DNA from: an uncultured Lachnospiraceae bacterium | Lineage (GTDB): Bacteria; Bacillota; Clostridia; Lachnospirales; Lachnospiraceae | Assembly: GCA_900320025.1 (NCBI GenBank) | Contig: ONQW01000003.1 | Location: 1-46,769, forward strand | Reading direction: 5' to 3' | DNA: 46,769 bases | Shown: piece after piece, positions 1-8,325 of the stretch | How the letters are laid out: every line of letters starts with the position of its first letter | How positions within the stretch are numbered: the first letter of the stretch is position 1 | Translations under genes and position numbers: made by a program | Notes under the pieces: generated by a model | Told to the model about the DNA's origin: nothing | What the model saw: only the letters and a program-made list of their open reading frames with translations | The model's database searches: none

Positions 1-1
1 G

Positions 2-190
2 TATGGAGATCCATCCGAGGCTGTGACGGCGGAAAAGCAGGAGACCATCTGCCGCGTCTGCGATGAATATCGCAGAGAGCATGGAATTCCGGATACCAGG
101 AAGCAGCGATTTGACATTGTGGCGGTGGACATGGCAGGCATCCGGTGGATTCGGAACGCGTTTCCCTACAGAGCGGTTCGCAGAGGGTGA
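2..190 (+). CDS. yraN: YraN/UPF0102 family protein, C-terminal fragment
   Basis: Only the last 62 codons lie in the window; the 5' part is cut off by the left edge. The reading frame contains RFDIVAVD followed by WIRNAFPYRAVRRG and a TGA stop. The RFD-(V/I)-(V/I)-A block and the WI(K/R)NAF ending are typical of the YraN family of predicted endonuclease-fold proteins, whose exact role is not settled. A 7-bp inverted repeat (CGCGCGG at 210-216, complement at 228-234) follows the stop and may end the transcript, but it has no T-run. The family call rests on these end motifs only. Confidence 0.7.
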   Translation, partial: YGDPSEAVTAEKQETICRVCDEYRREHGIPDTRKQRFDIVAVDMAGIRWIRNAFPYRAVRRG

Positions 191-299
191 GCTCTGATCT
201 GCAGCAGGGCGCGCGGCACGGAAAACTCCGCGCGGGAAACATGCCAGATAACGTGGATGAGTTTTGATTTGCCGCAAATCGTGTGGCACGGGTAGGAGC

Positions 300-1169
300 A
301 TGAGTCAGGAATTGGAATCTATTCGAACAGAAATGCCGGGAGGACATACCTTCCGCTATCTCCCTGTCAGCAATATCAATGACACCGGATTTGCCGAGGC
401 GATCTTCACGACCCGGGAGGGAGGCGTAAGCGACGGGCCTTACCGGTCTTTAGATCTCGGATGGAATAATGATGACAGCCGGGACAATATTTATGAGAAT
501 TACCGGATCGCGGCGATGCACTTTGGCACAGAACCGGGCCGTTGTGTGTTGTCCATGCAGACGCACACCACGAATGTAAGGAGAATCACAGAGGAAGATG
601 CGGGAAGGGGGCTGACCCGGCCGCTTGGATACCGAGATGTTGACGGGATGTGTACGGATGTGCCTGGTCTCGTGCTGATGACGCTGCACGCAGACTGCAC
701 GCCGCTGTATTTTGCCGATCCGGTGCACAAGGCAGTTGGCCTTGCCCACTCCGGATGGCGCGGCACCGCCGGCCGGATGGGTGCCTGTATGGTGGACCGG
801 ATGAAAGAATGGTACGGGACAAGGTCGGAGGATCTCCTGGCTTTTATCGGGCCAACGATACGCTCCTGCTGCTATGAGATCGGTCCGGAGGTGGCAGCAC
901 AGTTTACGGAGCTCTTCGGAGAATCGGTCTGTCAGGAGGAGATCCTGCTGCCCGGCAGAGGGGACCGCATGATGCTGAATCTGGCGGGGGCAAACCGCAG
1001 GATTCTGCTGGATGCAGGAATTTTGCCGGAGCATCTCGGGGACAGCGGAATCTGCACCTGCTGCCACGGGGATCTCTTCTTTTCTCACCGCTATGCGATG
1101 CGGCACAGCGGCGGGAAAAGAGGAAACTGCGCCGCCATGATTATGATCAGGCAGAACGCATCTCTTTGA
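300..1169 (+). CDS. pgeF: PgeF (YfiH-type) purine nucleoside phosphorylase / peptidoglycan editing factor
   Basis: A 289-residue protein of the YfiH/DUF152 family, known as a cytosolic metalloenzyme acting on purine nucleosides and linked in E. coli to editing of wrongly built peptidoglycan precursors. The metal-ligand positions are present: H89 in MQTHT, C133 in HADCTPL and H150 in HSGWRG. A second Cys-rich block (CTCCHGDLFFSHRY) lies near the C terminus, as usual. ATG 300 is preceded by AGGAG at very short spacing; an upstream TTG (264) and a downstream ATG (333) are in frame. ATG 300 is chosen because it keeps the whole family core. The stop lies 2 nt from the stop of the convergent prs gene. 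Confidence 0.9.
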   Translation: MSQELESIRTEMPGGHTFRYLPVSNINDTGFAEAIFTTREGGVSDGPYRSLDLGWNNDDSRDNIYENYRIAAMHFGTEPGRCVLSMQTHTTNVRRITEEDAGRGLTRPLGYRDVDGMCTDVPGLVLMTLHADCTPLYFADPVHKAVGLAHSGWRGTAGRMGACMVDRMKEWYGTRSEDLLAFIGPTIRSCCYEIGPEVAAQFTELFGESVCQEEILLPGRGDRMMLNLAGANRRILLDAGILPEHLGDSGICTCCHGDLFFSHRYAMRHSGGKRGNCAAMIMIRQNASL

Positions 1170-1171
1170 TC

Positions 1172-2377
1172 TCAGACATCGAATGGCTCCGCTTCCTCCC
1201 GCCGGTTGTATTTTTCCAGAATTTCATGGATTTTGGTGGTTGGCGTCGTGACATTGCTCACGGATGCGTCGTGGTTGAAATAGTCGAGGATGGAGGCGAG
1301 ATATTTGCTCATATCCGCCGCAGCAAACCAGGGGCGGACCTTCAGCTCTGGACTGAGCCATGTGAGATTGGTGACAATTACCTTGTCCAGAATACCCTGC
1401 TCATATGCTTCGTCAAAATTGGTCAGGCCGTCGTTAAACAGGCCGAACGTGCAGCAGACGAAGACACGTTTTGCACCCATTTCCTTCAGCTGCCGGGATG
1501 TGTCGAGCATGCTTCCGCCGGAAGAGATCATGTCGTCGATGACAATGACATCTCTGCCGCAGATGTCGCTCCCAAGAAATTCGTGCGCGACAATCGGATT
1601 TTTGCCGTTCACGATCCGGGTATAATCCCGGCGCTTGTAGAACATGCCGGTGTCGGCGCCGATGACAGAGGCAAAATAAACTGCACGTCCCATTGCGCCC
1701 TCGTCAGGACTGATAACCGTGATGTGATCCCGATCGATGGTGAGATCCGGGACAGTCAGCATCAGGGTGCGGAGAAACTGGTAGGGCGGAAGGAAATTAT
1801 CAAAGTTGGTGAGAGGCGCGACGCTCTGAATCCGCGGATCATGGGCATCAAAGGTGATGAAATTGTCAATGCCCATATCGACCAGCTCGCGGAGCATCAG
1901 TGCACAGTCCAGTGATTCCCGGCCGCTGCGCTTGTGCTGACGGCCTTCATATAGAAATGGCATCACAACGGTAATGCGGCGGGCCTTGCCGTTGATGGCG
2001 GCAATCACCCGTTTGAGATCCTGAAAATGATCATCCGGGGACATATGATTCAGGAATCCGTTCATCCGGTAGGTCAGGGAATGATTGGTGACATCTGTGA
2101 GAATCATGATATCATAGCCACGCACGGATTCCGGCAGTACGGCCTTTCCCTCTCCGGAGCCGAAGCGGGGAACCTGAACCGGGATCTGGTAGCTTTCCTT
2201 GACATAGTCGCGGAATGCAGGATCTTTCTTGGCAATATTATGGTCTTTCTGGCGAAAGGTAATCAACCAGCGATCAACGGCTGTTCCGAGTTCCTGTGCG
2301 GACGGCATGACGATGAGTCCGAGCGGGGCTACCGGAATTTTGCGTTCCAACTGTTCGTGTAATTCCTGTTCTGCCAT
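1172..2377 (-). CDS. prs: Ribose-phosphate pyrophosphokinase (PRPP synthetase), long form
   Basis: A 401-residue enzyme making 5-phosphoribosyl-1-pyrophosphate from ribose 5-phosphate and ATP, the precursor for purines, pyrimidines, His, Trp and NAD. The PRPP-binding loop is DVIVIDDMISSGGS, and the catalytic region FLYEGRQHKRSGRES and the FDAHDPRIQ block are intact. Typical Prs proteins are about 310-320 residues; this longer form, with an N-terminal extension and insertions, is common in Clostridia. The start has a strong AAAGGAGG site. A sigma-A-type promoter sits just upstream (2417-2445, - strand). The gene is divergent from der and convergent with pgeF with only 2 bp between stop codons. 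Confidence 0.95.
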   Translation of the reverse strand: MAEQELHEQLERKIPVAPLGLIVMPSAQELGTAVDRWLITFRQKDHNIAKKDPAFRDYVKESYQIPVQVPRFGSGEGKAVLPESVRGYDIMILTDVTNHSLTYRMNGFLNHMSPDDHFQDLKRVIAAINGKARRITVVMPFLYEGRQHKRSGRESLDCALMLRELVDMGIDNFITFDAHDPRIQSVAPLTNFDNFLPPYQFLRTLMLTVPDLTIDRDHITVISPDEGAMGRAVYFASVIGADTGMFYKRRDYTRIVNGKNPIVAHEFLGSDICGRDVIVIDDMISSGGSMLDTSRQLKEMGAKRVFVCCTFGLFNDGLTNFDEAYEQGILDKVIVTNLTWLSPELKVRPWFAAADMSKYLASILDYFNHDASVSNVTTPTTKIHEILEKYNRREEAEPFDV

Positions 2378-2416
2378 GATGCCTCCTTTGATGTTGTCCT
2401 GTTTTGAGCCGCATCC

Positions 2417-2445
2417 ATTATAAAGGCAATCCGCCGGGGGAACAA
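2417..2445 (-). promoter_or_regulatory. prs promoter
   Basis: Read on the - strand: -35 TTGTTC (2440-2445), a 17-bp spacer and a perfect -10 TATAAT (2417-2422). The predicted start site would leave a leader of only about 33 nt before the prs ribosome-binding site, so there is no room for a riboswitch. The -35 overlaps the first copy of the intergenic repeat. Confidence 0.75.
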
Positions 2446-2511
2446 GTGCGGTATCTTCCGGGGAACGGGTGCGGCATCTTCCGGGGAGCGGGTGAACAGG
2501 CGGTGTCTTCC
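2433..2511. repeat. 23-nt direct repeats between the prs and der promoters
   Basis: Two adjacent 23-nt units, 2447-2469 and 2470-2492, differ at only two positions; they share TGCGG(T/C)ATCTTCCGGGGA. The CCGGGG-A-(A/G)-C part also occurs just before unit 1 (2433-2446), over the prs -35. A degenerate GCGGTGTCTTCC block follows at 2500-2511, flanked by two copies of TGAACAGG (2493-2500 and 2515-2522). The array fills the space between the two divergent promoters. Confidence 0.7.
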
Positions 2512-2531
2512 ATGTGAACAGGAGTGGCAGG

Positions 2532-2560
2532 TTTACAGAGGCGGAGTATTTTTGTAGAAT
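2532..2560 (+). promoter_or_regulatory. der promoter
   Basis: -35 TTTACA (2532-2537), a 17-bp spacer and -10 TAGAAT (2555-2560); each hexamer matches the sigma-A consensus at 5 of 6 positions. Transcription would start near 2567, giving a leader of about 190 nt before der. Confidence 0.65.
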
Positions 2561-2566
2561 GATGAA

Positions 2567-2754
2567 CTGAAGCCTGAAAGTGGCGTCGATATGCCTCTTT
2601 CAAACTGACGTTGGTACCGCCTACGCCAATGAATGCCCCGGTCCTGGAGACGCCTGTCCGGGCATTGCTTCCGCGGGCGCCGCAGCGATTGCGGCATGGG
2701 GTATCATGATGAATCAGCACCGCAGGAAAGCGGTAAATGAGGACAAGATATATT
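2567..2754 (+). promoter_or_regulatory. Structured 5' leader of der
   Basis: No gene seen here. Three hairpins can be drawn: 2575-2602 (TGAAAG-t-GGC paired with GCC-t-CTTTCA), 2632-2666 (AATGCCCCGG with CCGGGCATT, one bulge) and 2679-2695 (GCCGC/GCGGC). TGGCGT at 2581-2586 could instead pair with ACGCCA at 2623-2628, which would break the first hairpin. No T-run follows any stem, so this is not a simple terminator. It matches no riboswitch class that I recognise. Confidence 0.45.
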
Positions 2755-4104
2755 ATGAGCAAACAGACATCCCGTCCGCTCGTCGCCATTGTAGGACGGC
2801 CGAATGTGGGAAAATCGACTTTGTTTAATAAACTTGCGGGAGAAAATATTTCCATTGTGGAAGACAGACCGGGCGTCACCCGCGACCGCATCTATGCGGA
2901 CTGCACCTGGCTGAATTATACTTTTACGCTGATCGATACCGGGGGCATCGAACCTGACTCCAGGGATGTGATTTTGTCGCAGATGAGGGAGCAGGCGCAG
3001 ATCGCCATCGACATGGCGGATGTCATTCTGTTCATGACGGATGTGAAGCAGGGCCTTGTCGATGCCGACGGCAAAGTCGCGGATATGCTCCGGCGTGCAG
3101 GAAAACCAGTGATTCTTGTTGTCAACAAGGTGGATCAGTACAGCGATCTGGCCATGGCGGAGGTCTATGAATTTTACAGTCTCGGGCTGGGAGATCCCTT
3201 CCCGGTCTCCGCAGCAAACAAGACAGGGTTCGGAGACCTTCTCGATGAGGTAGTGAAGCATTTTCCGGACAGCCAGGACGATGAGGAGGAGGATGACCGG
3301 GTCCGCGTCGCGATCGTCGGCAAACCTAATGTCGGCAAGTCATCCATCATCAACCGGCTGATCGGGGAAAACCGTGTCATCGTCTCTGACGTTGCGGGAA
3401 CCACCCGGGATGCGGTCGACACGCTGGTCGCCCATAACGGCAAAGAGTATATTTTCATTGACACCGCGGGGCTCCGCCGGAAGAACAAGATCCATGAGGA
3501 ACTGGAGCGGTATATGATCATCCGCACCGTGGCAGCAGTGGAGCGCGCCGACATCACGGTGGTTGTGATCGATGCGAAGGAGGGAGTATCCGAGCAGGAT
3601 GCCAAAATCGCCGGCATCGCGCATGACCGCGGCAAGGCCGTCATTATCGCAGTCAACAAATGGGATCTGATCGAAAAGGACAATGATACGGTGAAGGAGT
3701 TCACCAGAAAAATCCGGCAGACCCTGTCCTTCCTTCCCTATGCGGAGATTCTGTTCATTTCGGCCAGAACAGGGCAGAGGCTGGAACGGCTCTATGATCT
3801 GATCGATATGGTCTCTGCCAATCAGAACATGCGGATTCAGACAGGTGTTCTGAATGAAATCATCGCTGAGGCGGTCATGATGCAGCAGCCGCCGACAGAC
3901 AAGGGAAAGATGCTCAAAATTTATTATGCGACGCAGACCGGGGTGAAGCCGCCGACCTTTGTCCTGTTTGTGAACAGCAGAGAGCTGTTTCATTTTTCCT
4001 ATCAGCGGTATATGGAAAATCAGCTGCGGGAGACCTTCGGTTTCCGGGGGACGCCGATCAAACTGATCATCCGGGAACGCAGAGGAGAGGACGCGACCGT
4101 CTGA
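2755..4104 (+). CDS. der: Ribosome biogenesis GTPase Der (EngA)
   Basis: A 449-residue cytosolic double-GTPase that helps assemble the 50S subunit. The first G domain has GRPNVGKST at residues 14-22, DTGG and NKVD; the second has GKPNVGKSS from residue 189, DTAG and NKWD. A KH-like C-terminal domain ends with [10 protein letters not shown]. An acidic linker (DDEEEDD) joins the two G domains, as usual. ATG 2755 is chosen because it gives the family-typical short lead [14 protein letters not shown]. An in-frame ATG at 2737, preceded by AGGAAAG, is an alternative adding six residues. It is followed by plsY after 47 bp. Confidence 0.95.
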   Translation: MSKQTSRPLVAIVGRPNVGKSTLFNKLAGENISIVEDRPGVTRDRIYADCTWLNYTFTLIDTGGIEPDSRDVILSQMREQAQIAIDMADVILFMTDVKQGLVDADGKVADMLRRAGKPVILVVNKVDQYSDLAMAEVYEFYSLGLGDPFPVSAANKTGFGDLLDEVVKHFPDSQDDEEEDDRVRVAIVGKPNVGKSSIINRLIGENRVIVSDVAGTTRDAVDTLVAHNGKEYIFIDTAGLRRKNKIHEELERYMIIRTVAAVERADITVVVIDAKEGVSEQDAKIAGIAHDRGKAVIIAVNKWDLIEKDNDTVKEFTRKIRQTLSFLPYAEILFISARTGQRLERLYDLIDMVSANQNMRIQTGVLNEIIAEAVMMQQPPTDKGKMLKIYYATQTGVKPPTFVLFVNSRELFHFSYQRYMENQLRETFGFRGTPIKLIIRERRGEDATV

Positions 4105-4151
4105 CGGTCGTCTATGGTTCGCCGCAGGCAGGTGCGGCACGGGAGGATATC

Positions 4152-4868
4152 ATGATCAGAGTGTACAGCTTTCTGATCGGACTGGGATTCGGACTGTTTC
4201 AGACGGCTTATTTTCTCGGAAAATGGAAGGGTATCGATATCCGGGACTATGGCAGCGGCAACGCCGGCATGACAAATATGCTGCGAACGCTTGGCACGAA
4301 GGCCGGCCTCACGGTGCTGCTGTTTGACATGCTGAAGGTCATCGCAGCCCTGCTTCTGACCACCGCGCTCTTTGGAAAAACGCACCCGGAACTGATCTAT
4401 ATTTTGAAGCTTTATACCACCCTGGGATGCATCGTGGGACACAATTATCCGTTTTATATGCATTTCCGCGGGGGAAAGGGTGTGGCTGTAACGGCAGGTT
4501 TCCTGTGCGCGTTCAAGCCGGAATATTTCTTCCTCTGCGCAGCGGCCTTTTTTATTCCGTGGCTGACGACGCATTTTGTAAGTCTGGGCTCCCTCTGCAT
4601 GGTGACGACATTTTTTTTCACGCTCATCGTGGAGGGACAGATGGGAGTCTTCACCCGGCTCGGGATGACGCCGCAGGGCCTTGCCGAGATGTACCTGCTC
4701 GGCGGGATTATCACAGGGCTCTGCTGGTTCCAGCATCGCGGCAATCTTGTCCGGCTGGCGCATGGGTGTGAGAGAAAGACCTATCTTGGGAAAAGAAACC
4801 ATGCGGCGCTCTCCGAGAAAGATCTCGAGAAAATCCGCGAGGAGGAGCAAAACAGAAAGCAGCATTAA
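4152..4868 (+). CDS. plsY: Glycerol-3-phosphate acyltransferase PlsY
   Basis: A 238-residue integral membrane enzyme that transfers an acyl group from acyl-phosphate to glycerol 3-phosphate, the first step of phosphatidic acid synthesis. Family motifs are clear: GSGNAGMTNMLRTLG and HNYPFYMHFRGGKGVAVTAG, with several hydrophobic segments between. The C-terminal ~35 residues are charged and hydrophilic, probably a cytosolic tail. It lies directly before gpsA, which makes its acceptor substrate. The ribosome-binding site is GGGAGG. Confidence 0.93.
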   Translation: MIRVYSFLIGLGFGLFQTAYFLGKWKGIDIRDYGSGNAGMTNMLRTLGTKAGLTVLLFDMLKVIAALLLTTALFGKTHPELIYILKLYTTLGCIVGHNYPFYMHFRGGKGVAVTAGFLCAFKPEYFFLCAAAFFIPWLTTHFVSLGSLCMVTTFFFTLIVEGQMGVFTRLGMTPQGLAEMYLLGGIITGLCWFQHRGNLVRLAHGCERKTYLGKRNHAALSEKDLEKIREEEQNRKQH

Positions 4869-4941
4869 AATGAGCGCTGATGAACTGAAAATCGGTCTGC
4901 AGCGGGAAGAAAGATTCGCTTTGTGAGGAGGAACAGATATT

Positions 4942-5958
4942 ATGGCAGATATAGGCATGATCGGTGCGGGCAGCTGGGGAACCGCTCTCAGCTGGCGTCT
5001 TGCAAAAAACGGTCATCATGTGGAGATCTGGTCCATCGGACAGGACGAGGTGGATATGATCAATACCCGTCATGAGCAGTCGGTGAAGCTTCCGGGAACG
5101 ATACTCCCGGACGATGTCACGGCTTCCACCGACCTCTCTCGGGTGATGCTGGGAAAGGATATGCTTGTGCTGGCTGTCCCCTCGCCCTTTACCCGCTCGA
5201 CAGCGCAGAAAATGGCGCAGTACTGCAAGTATGGCCAGCTGATTGTTTCTGTGGCAAAGGGAATTGAGGAGAAGTCGCTTAAGACATTGTCGGAAGTCAT
5301 TGAGGAAGAAATCCCGCAGGCCAATGTCGCGGTGCTCAGCGGTCCTACCCACGCTGAGGAGGTTGGAAAGGGCATGCCGACAGCCATCGTAGCGGGGGCT
5401 GCAGACGAGAAGACGGCAAAATATGTGCAGGATGTCTTTATGAATGAAGTATTCCGGGTCTACACCAGCCCGGACAGGAAAGGCATGCAGATCGGTGCCG
5501 CTCTGAAGAATGTGGTTGCGCTGGGAGCAGGCATCGCGGACGGACTTGGCTATGGAGACAATGCGAAGGCAGCGCTGATCACACGGGGAATCCACGAGAT
5601 CAGCCAGCTCGGCACCGCAATGGGCGGCAGGGCAGAAACCTTCAGCGGGCTGACGGGAATCGGTGACCTGATTGTAACCTGTGCCTCGATGCATTCCAGA
5701 AATCGCCGTGCGGGAATCCTCATTGGCCAGGGCAAAACCTATGAGGAGGCCATGGCTGAGGTGAAGCAGGTAGTGGAGGGCGTATACAGTGCGAAGGCCG
5801 CCGTTGCGCTCGGAAAACAGTACAATGTGGAGCTTCCTATCATCACGGAAGTCAGCAGGATCCTGTTTGAAGGAAAACCGGCCGCCGACGGAGTGCGTGA
5901 TTTGATGCTGCGCGACCGCAAGGTGGAAATCAACGATCTTGATTGGAGTCATACATAA
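4942..5958 (+). CDS. gpsA: Glycerol-3-phosphate dehydrogenase [NAD(P)+]
   Basis: A 338-residue soluble enzyme reducing dihydroxyacetone phosphate to sn-glycerol 3-phosphate. It has the N-terminal dinucleotide-binding motif GAGSWG (residues 8-13), the LSGPTHAEEV block, the catalytic-lysine region ALKNVVALGAGIADGLGYGDN and the substrate loop ETFSGLTGIGDLIVTC. AGGAGG (4926-4931) lies 10 nt before the ATG. The length is normal. Placed between plsY and tyrS in an apparent operon with der. Confidence 0.95.
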   Translation: MADIGMIGAGSWGTALSWRLAKNGHHVEIWSIGQDEVDMINTRHEQSVKLPGTILPDDVTASTDLSRVMLGKDMLVLAVPSPFTRSTAQKMAQYCKYGQLIVSVAKGIEEKSLKTLSEVIEEEIPQANVAVLSGPTHAEEVGKGMPTAIVAGAADEKTAKYVQDVFMNEVFRVYTSPDRKGMQIGAALKNVVALGAGIADGLGYGDNAKAALITRGIHEISQLGTAMGGRAETFSGLTGIGDLIVTCASMHSRNRRAGILIGQGKTYEEAMAEVKQVVEGVYSAKAAVALGKQYNVELPIITEVSRILFEGKPAADGVRDLMLRDRKVEINDLDWSHT

Positions 5959-6016
5959 TGGGGTTAGTCACAACACCGGAAATATGGAGCCTTCCTATTG
6001 AAAGGAGATAAGGAAA

Positions 6017-7249
6017 ATGAAGATTTTTGAGGAGCTGCAGGCAAGAGGTCTTCTTGCACAGCTGACGGACGAGGCGGAAATCAGGGAACTGATCAACAAC
6101 GGAAAAGCGACATTCTATATTGGGTTTGATCCCACGGCTGACAGTCTGCATGTGGGTCACTTCATGGCACTCTGCCTGATGAAACGTCTGCAGATGGCGG
6201 GGAACAGACCGATCGCGCTTGTGGGCGGCGGAACGGCGATGATCGGAGATCCGTCCGGGCGCGCGGATATGCGTCCGATGATGACGACGGAACAGATTGA
6301 CCACAATTGTGAATGCTTCTACCGGCAGATGAGCCGTTTCATCGATTTTGGACCGGGCAAGGCACAGATGGTCAATAACGGGGACTGGCTCCGCAATCTG
6401 AATTTCATGGATTTTATGCGGGATATCGGTCCCTGCTTCTCGGTCAATGATATGCTGCGTGCCCGCTGCTATGTAAACCGGCTGGAAAAGGGGCTGTCCT
6501 TCCTGGAATTCAGCTACATGCTGATGCAGAGCTACGATTTTTACATGCTGTATAAAAACTATGGCTGCAATATGCAGTTTGGCGGGGACGATCAGTGGAG
6601 CAATATGCTTGGCGGCACGGAGCTGATCCGCAAGAAGCTCGGCAAGGACGCCTATGCCATGACGATCACTCTGCTGCTCAAGCACGACGGCACCAAAATG
6701 GGCAAGACGAGCGGCGGTGCGGTCTGGCTCGATCCGGATAAGACAAAGCCGTATGATTTTTATCAGTACTGGAGAAATATCGATGACGCGGATGTCGCGA
6801 AATGTCTTCGCATGCTGACATTTCTCCCGCTCGAGCAGATCGAGGAGATGGAAAAATGGGACGACAGCCGGATCAATGAGGCAAAGACGATCCTTGCTAC
6901 GGAGCTGACGAGCATGGTTCATGGCGAGGAGGAGGCAGCAAAGGCGAAGGCGGGCGCTGAAGCGCTGTTTTCCGGCGTGTCCGTGGATACCGAAAGTGCG
7001 CAGCTTCCTACGGAAACACTTGATGAGAGCGATTTTGGAGAGGATGGCACCATCGATATCCTTCAGCTGCTGGTCAGGGCCGGACTTGCCGCAACCCGCT
7101 CCGAGGCAAGGCGCAATGTCCAGCAGGGCGGCGTCACGGTAGACGGAGAAAAGATGACAGACTTCAAAAAGACCTTCACGAAGGAAGAACTTCAGAAGGG
7201 AATGCTGGTAAGGAGAGGGAAAAAAGCATTCAAAAAGGTGATTCTATGA
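6017..7249 (+). CDS. tyrS: Tyrosyl-tRNA synthetase
   Basis: A 410-residue class I aminoacyl-tRNA synthetase that charges tRNA-Tyr. The HIGH-type motif is HVGH at residues 45-48 in FDPTADSLHVGH; the KMSKS-type loop is KMGKT at 227-231; the tyrosine-pocket region QFGGDDQWSNMLGG is present. A C-terminal S4 RNA-binding domain (ILQLLVRAGLAATRSEARR, then GGVTVDGEK) completes it. The ribosome-binding site is AAAGGAGA. Only 58 bp separate it from gpsA, so a T-box leader, frequent for tyrS in Firmicutes, is absent here. Confidence 0.96.
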   Translation: MKIFEELQARGLLAQLTDEAEIRELINNGKATFYIGFDPTADSLHVGHFMALCLMKRLQMAGNRPIALVGGGTAMIGDPSGRADMRPMMTTEQIDHNCECFYRQMSRFIDFGPGKAQMVNNGDWLRNLNFMDFMRDIGPCFSVNDMLRARCYVNRLEKGLSFLEFSYMLMQSYDFYMLYKNYGCNMQFGGDDQWSNMLGGTELIRKKLGKDAYAMTITLLLKHDGTKMGKTSGGAVWLDPDKTKPYDFYQYWRNIDDADVAKCLRMLTFLPLEQIEEMEKWDDSRINEAKTILATELTSMVHGEEEAAKAKAGAEALFSGVSVDTESAQLPTETLDESDFGEDGTIDILQLLVRAGLAATRSEARRNVQQGGVTVDGEKMTDFKKTFTKEELQKGMLVRRGKKAFKKVIL

Positions 7250-7253
7250 CGCA

Positions 7254-7293
7254 GAGAGGCGCCGCATTCCAGAATGGGAATGCGGCGCCTCTC
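7254..7293 (+). terminator. 17-bp perfect hairpin after tyrS
   Basis: The arms 7254-7270 and 7277-7293 are perfectly complementary (17 bp, GC-rich, 6-nt loop AGAATG). The hairpin begins 4 nt after the tyrS stop. No T-run follows on either strand, so it is either a U-less terminator or a 3'-end stabiliser. It is the likely boundary between the der-tyrS and atp units. Confidence 0.55.
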
Positions 7294-7330
7294 CGCGAAA
7301 GCAGATGCTCATTGTGCCCGAGGGCGCACA

Positions 7331-7470
7331 CTTTTCAGAAACAGACATTGCATTATTTGACTTTTCATTTTATAGAAAAACGTACAGGGTTCTTCAGAAA
7401 GATGATATGTATTTCGCTCTTCATAAACAGGGCACGCACTGTACTCTTCAAAAACAAGGTGTTTACTTTT
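7331..7470. repeat. Five CTYTTCA-type repeats upstream of the atp operon
   Basis: A short motif recurs at 7331 (CTTTTCAGAAACAG), 7361 (CTTTTCATTTTATAG), 7390 (TTCTTCAGAAAGAT), 7417 (CTCTTCATAAACAG) and 7444 (CTCTTCAAAAACAA). The spacings are 30, 29, 27 and 27 nt. The first two copies bracket the -35 of the candidate atp promoter and the second overlaps its -10. There is no convincing gene between 7250 and 7544. Confidence 0.5.
7348..7376 (+). promoter_or_regulatory. Candidate atp operon promoter
   Basis: -35 TTGCAT (7348-7353), a 17-bp spacer and -10 TATAGA (7371-7376), in an AT-rich stretch within the repeat array. It would give a leader of about 160 nt before atpB. Confidence 0.55.
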
Positions 7471-7544
7471 GGAGAAGAGCGCAGTACAATCCCCTCTTGT
7501 TAAATGATTGACAAAGAACTATCCGGCGGAAGGAGGTGAAAATC

Positions 7545-8243
7545 ATGAACAGTATGGCAGATGCGCTGAATAAAGAACTGAATGTGGACACAGCATTCAC
7601 CCTGCATCTTGGCCCGGTCAGTCTCCCCTTTGCGGAATCTACGGTGATCAGCTGGGTTGTCATGGGAATTCTGGTCGCCCTGGCCCTGTTACTCACCCAT
7701 AATCTCAAGGTGGAGAACCCGGGCAGAGGACAGCTTGCCCTGGAATCCTTTGTATGCTGGCTCGAGAAATCGATCAAGAACATCCTGGGACCGGGAGCAG
7801 AGGAATACTGGATGTATCTCTTTACGGTCTGTCTGTTCATCGGTATGTCGAATATCATCGGTCTGCTTGGCATGAAACCACCCACGAAGGATCTGGACGT
7901 CACCGTGGCGCTTGCGGTTATGAGCATCGTTCTCGTGGAGGCAGCGGGCATCCGGGCCAAACATGTGAAGGGATGGCTTCGCAGCTTTGCCCAGCCCATT
8001 CCGATCATCACGCCGATCAATATTCTGGAGATCGCGATCCGTCCTCTGTCTCTCTGCATGCGGCTGTTTGGCAACGTTCTTGGCTCTTTCATCATCATGG
8101 AGCTGATCAAGCATCTGGTTCCTGTGGTGCTGCCGACCATATTCAGTCTGTATTTTGACATATTCGACGGATTTATCCAGGCATATGTGTTTGTCTTCCT
8201 GACAGGGCTGTATATCAAGGACGCTGTCGGAACGGAAGAATAG
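7545..8243 (+). CDS. atpB: ATP synthase F0 subunit a
   Basis: A 232-residue polytopic membrane subunit forming the ion half-channels next to the c-ring. The essential arginine is R173, in LSLCMRLFGNVLG. Helices typical of subunit a fill the rest, ending with an amphipathic YVFVFLTGLYIKDAV. ATG 7545 is chosen because GGAGGTG ends 6-7 nt upstream; an in-frame GTG at 7536 lies inside that ribosome-binding site. First gene of the operon; no atpI-like gene precedes it. Confidence 0.95.
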   Translation: MNSMADALNKELNVDTAFTLHLGPVSLPFAESTVISWVVMGILVALALLLTHNLKVENPGRGQLALESFVCWLEKSIKNILGPGAEEYWMYLFTVCLFIGMSNIIGLLGMKPPTKDLDVTVALAVMSIVLVEAAGIRAKHVKGWLRSFAQPIPIITPINILEIAIRPLSLCMRLFGNVLGSFIIMELIKHLVPVVLPTIFSLYFDIFDGFIQAYVFVFLTGLYIKDAVGTEE

Positions 8244-8294
8244 ACATAGAAAAAGGTATTTTGTTCAGAAGGAAAGGCAATGCCTTCCGCCCGG

Positions 8295-8313
8295 GCCGCA
8301 GCAGGACTGCGGC
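8295..8313 (+). promoter_or_regulatory. Hairpin at the atpE ribosome-binding site
   Basis: GCCGCAG (8295-8301) pairs with CTGCGGC (8307-8313) around a 5-nt loop. The stem ends 3-4 nt before the AAGGAA ribosome-binding site of atpE. It may help set the high output of subunit c, or protect an RNA end in the 82-nt atpB-atpE gap. Confidence 0.4.
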
Positions 8314-8325
8314 AGAAAGGAAATT

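Noticed and set aside
2605..2625. TGGTACCGC in the der leader, matching part of the T-box core sequence.
   Set aside because: The leader is too short for stem I and a specifier loop, the match lacks the AGGG part and the final G, and der is unrelated to aminoacylation or amino-acid supply.
4870..4926. An 18-codon open frame between plsY and gpsA ending in the gpsA ribosome-binding site.
   Set aside because: Its ribosome-binding site is weak and the peptide (MSADELKIGLQREERFAL) shows no feature; possible coupling peptide, but not supportable.
7305..7511. A 68-codon open frame with 9-residue repeats (LQKDDMYFA, LHKQGTHCT, LQKQGVYFW) before atpB.
   Set aside because: No ribosome-binding site precedes its start, and the repeat is better explained at the DNA level: two further copies of the motif continue upstream with spacing that is not a multiple of three.
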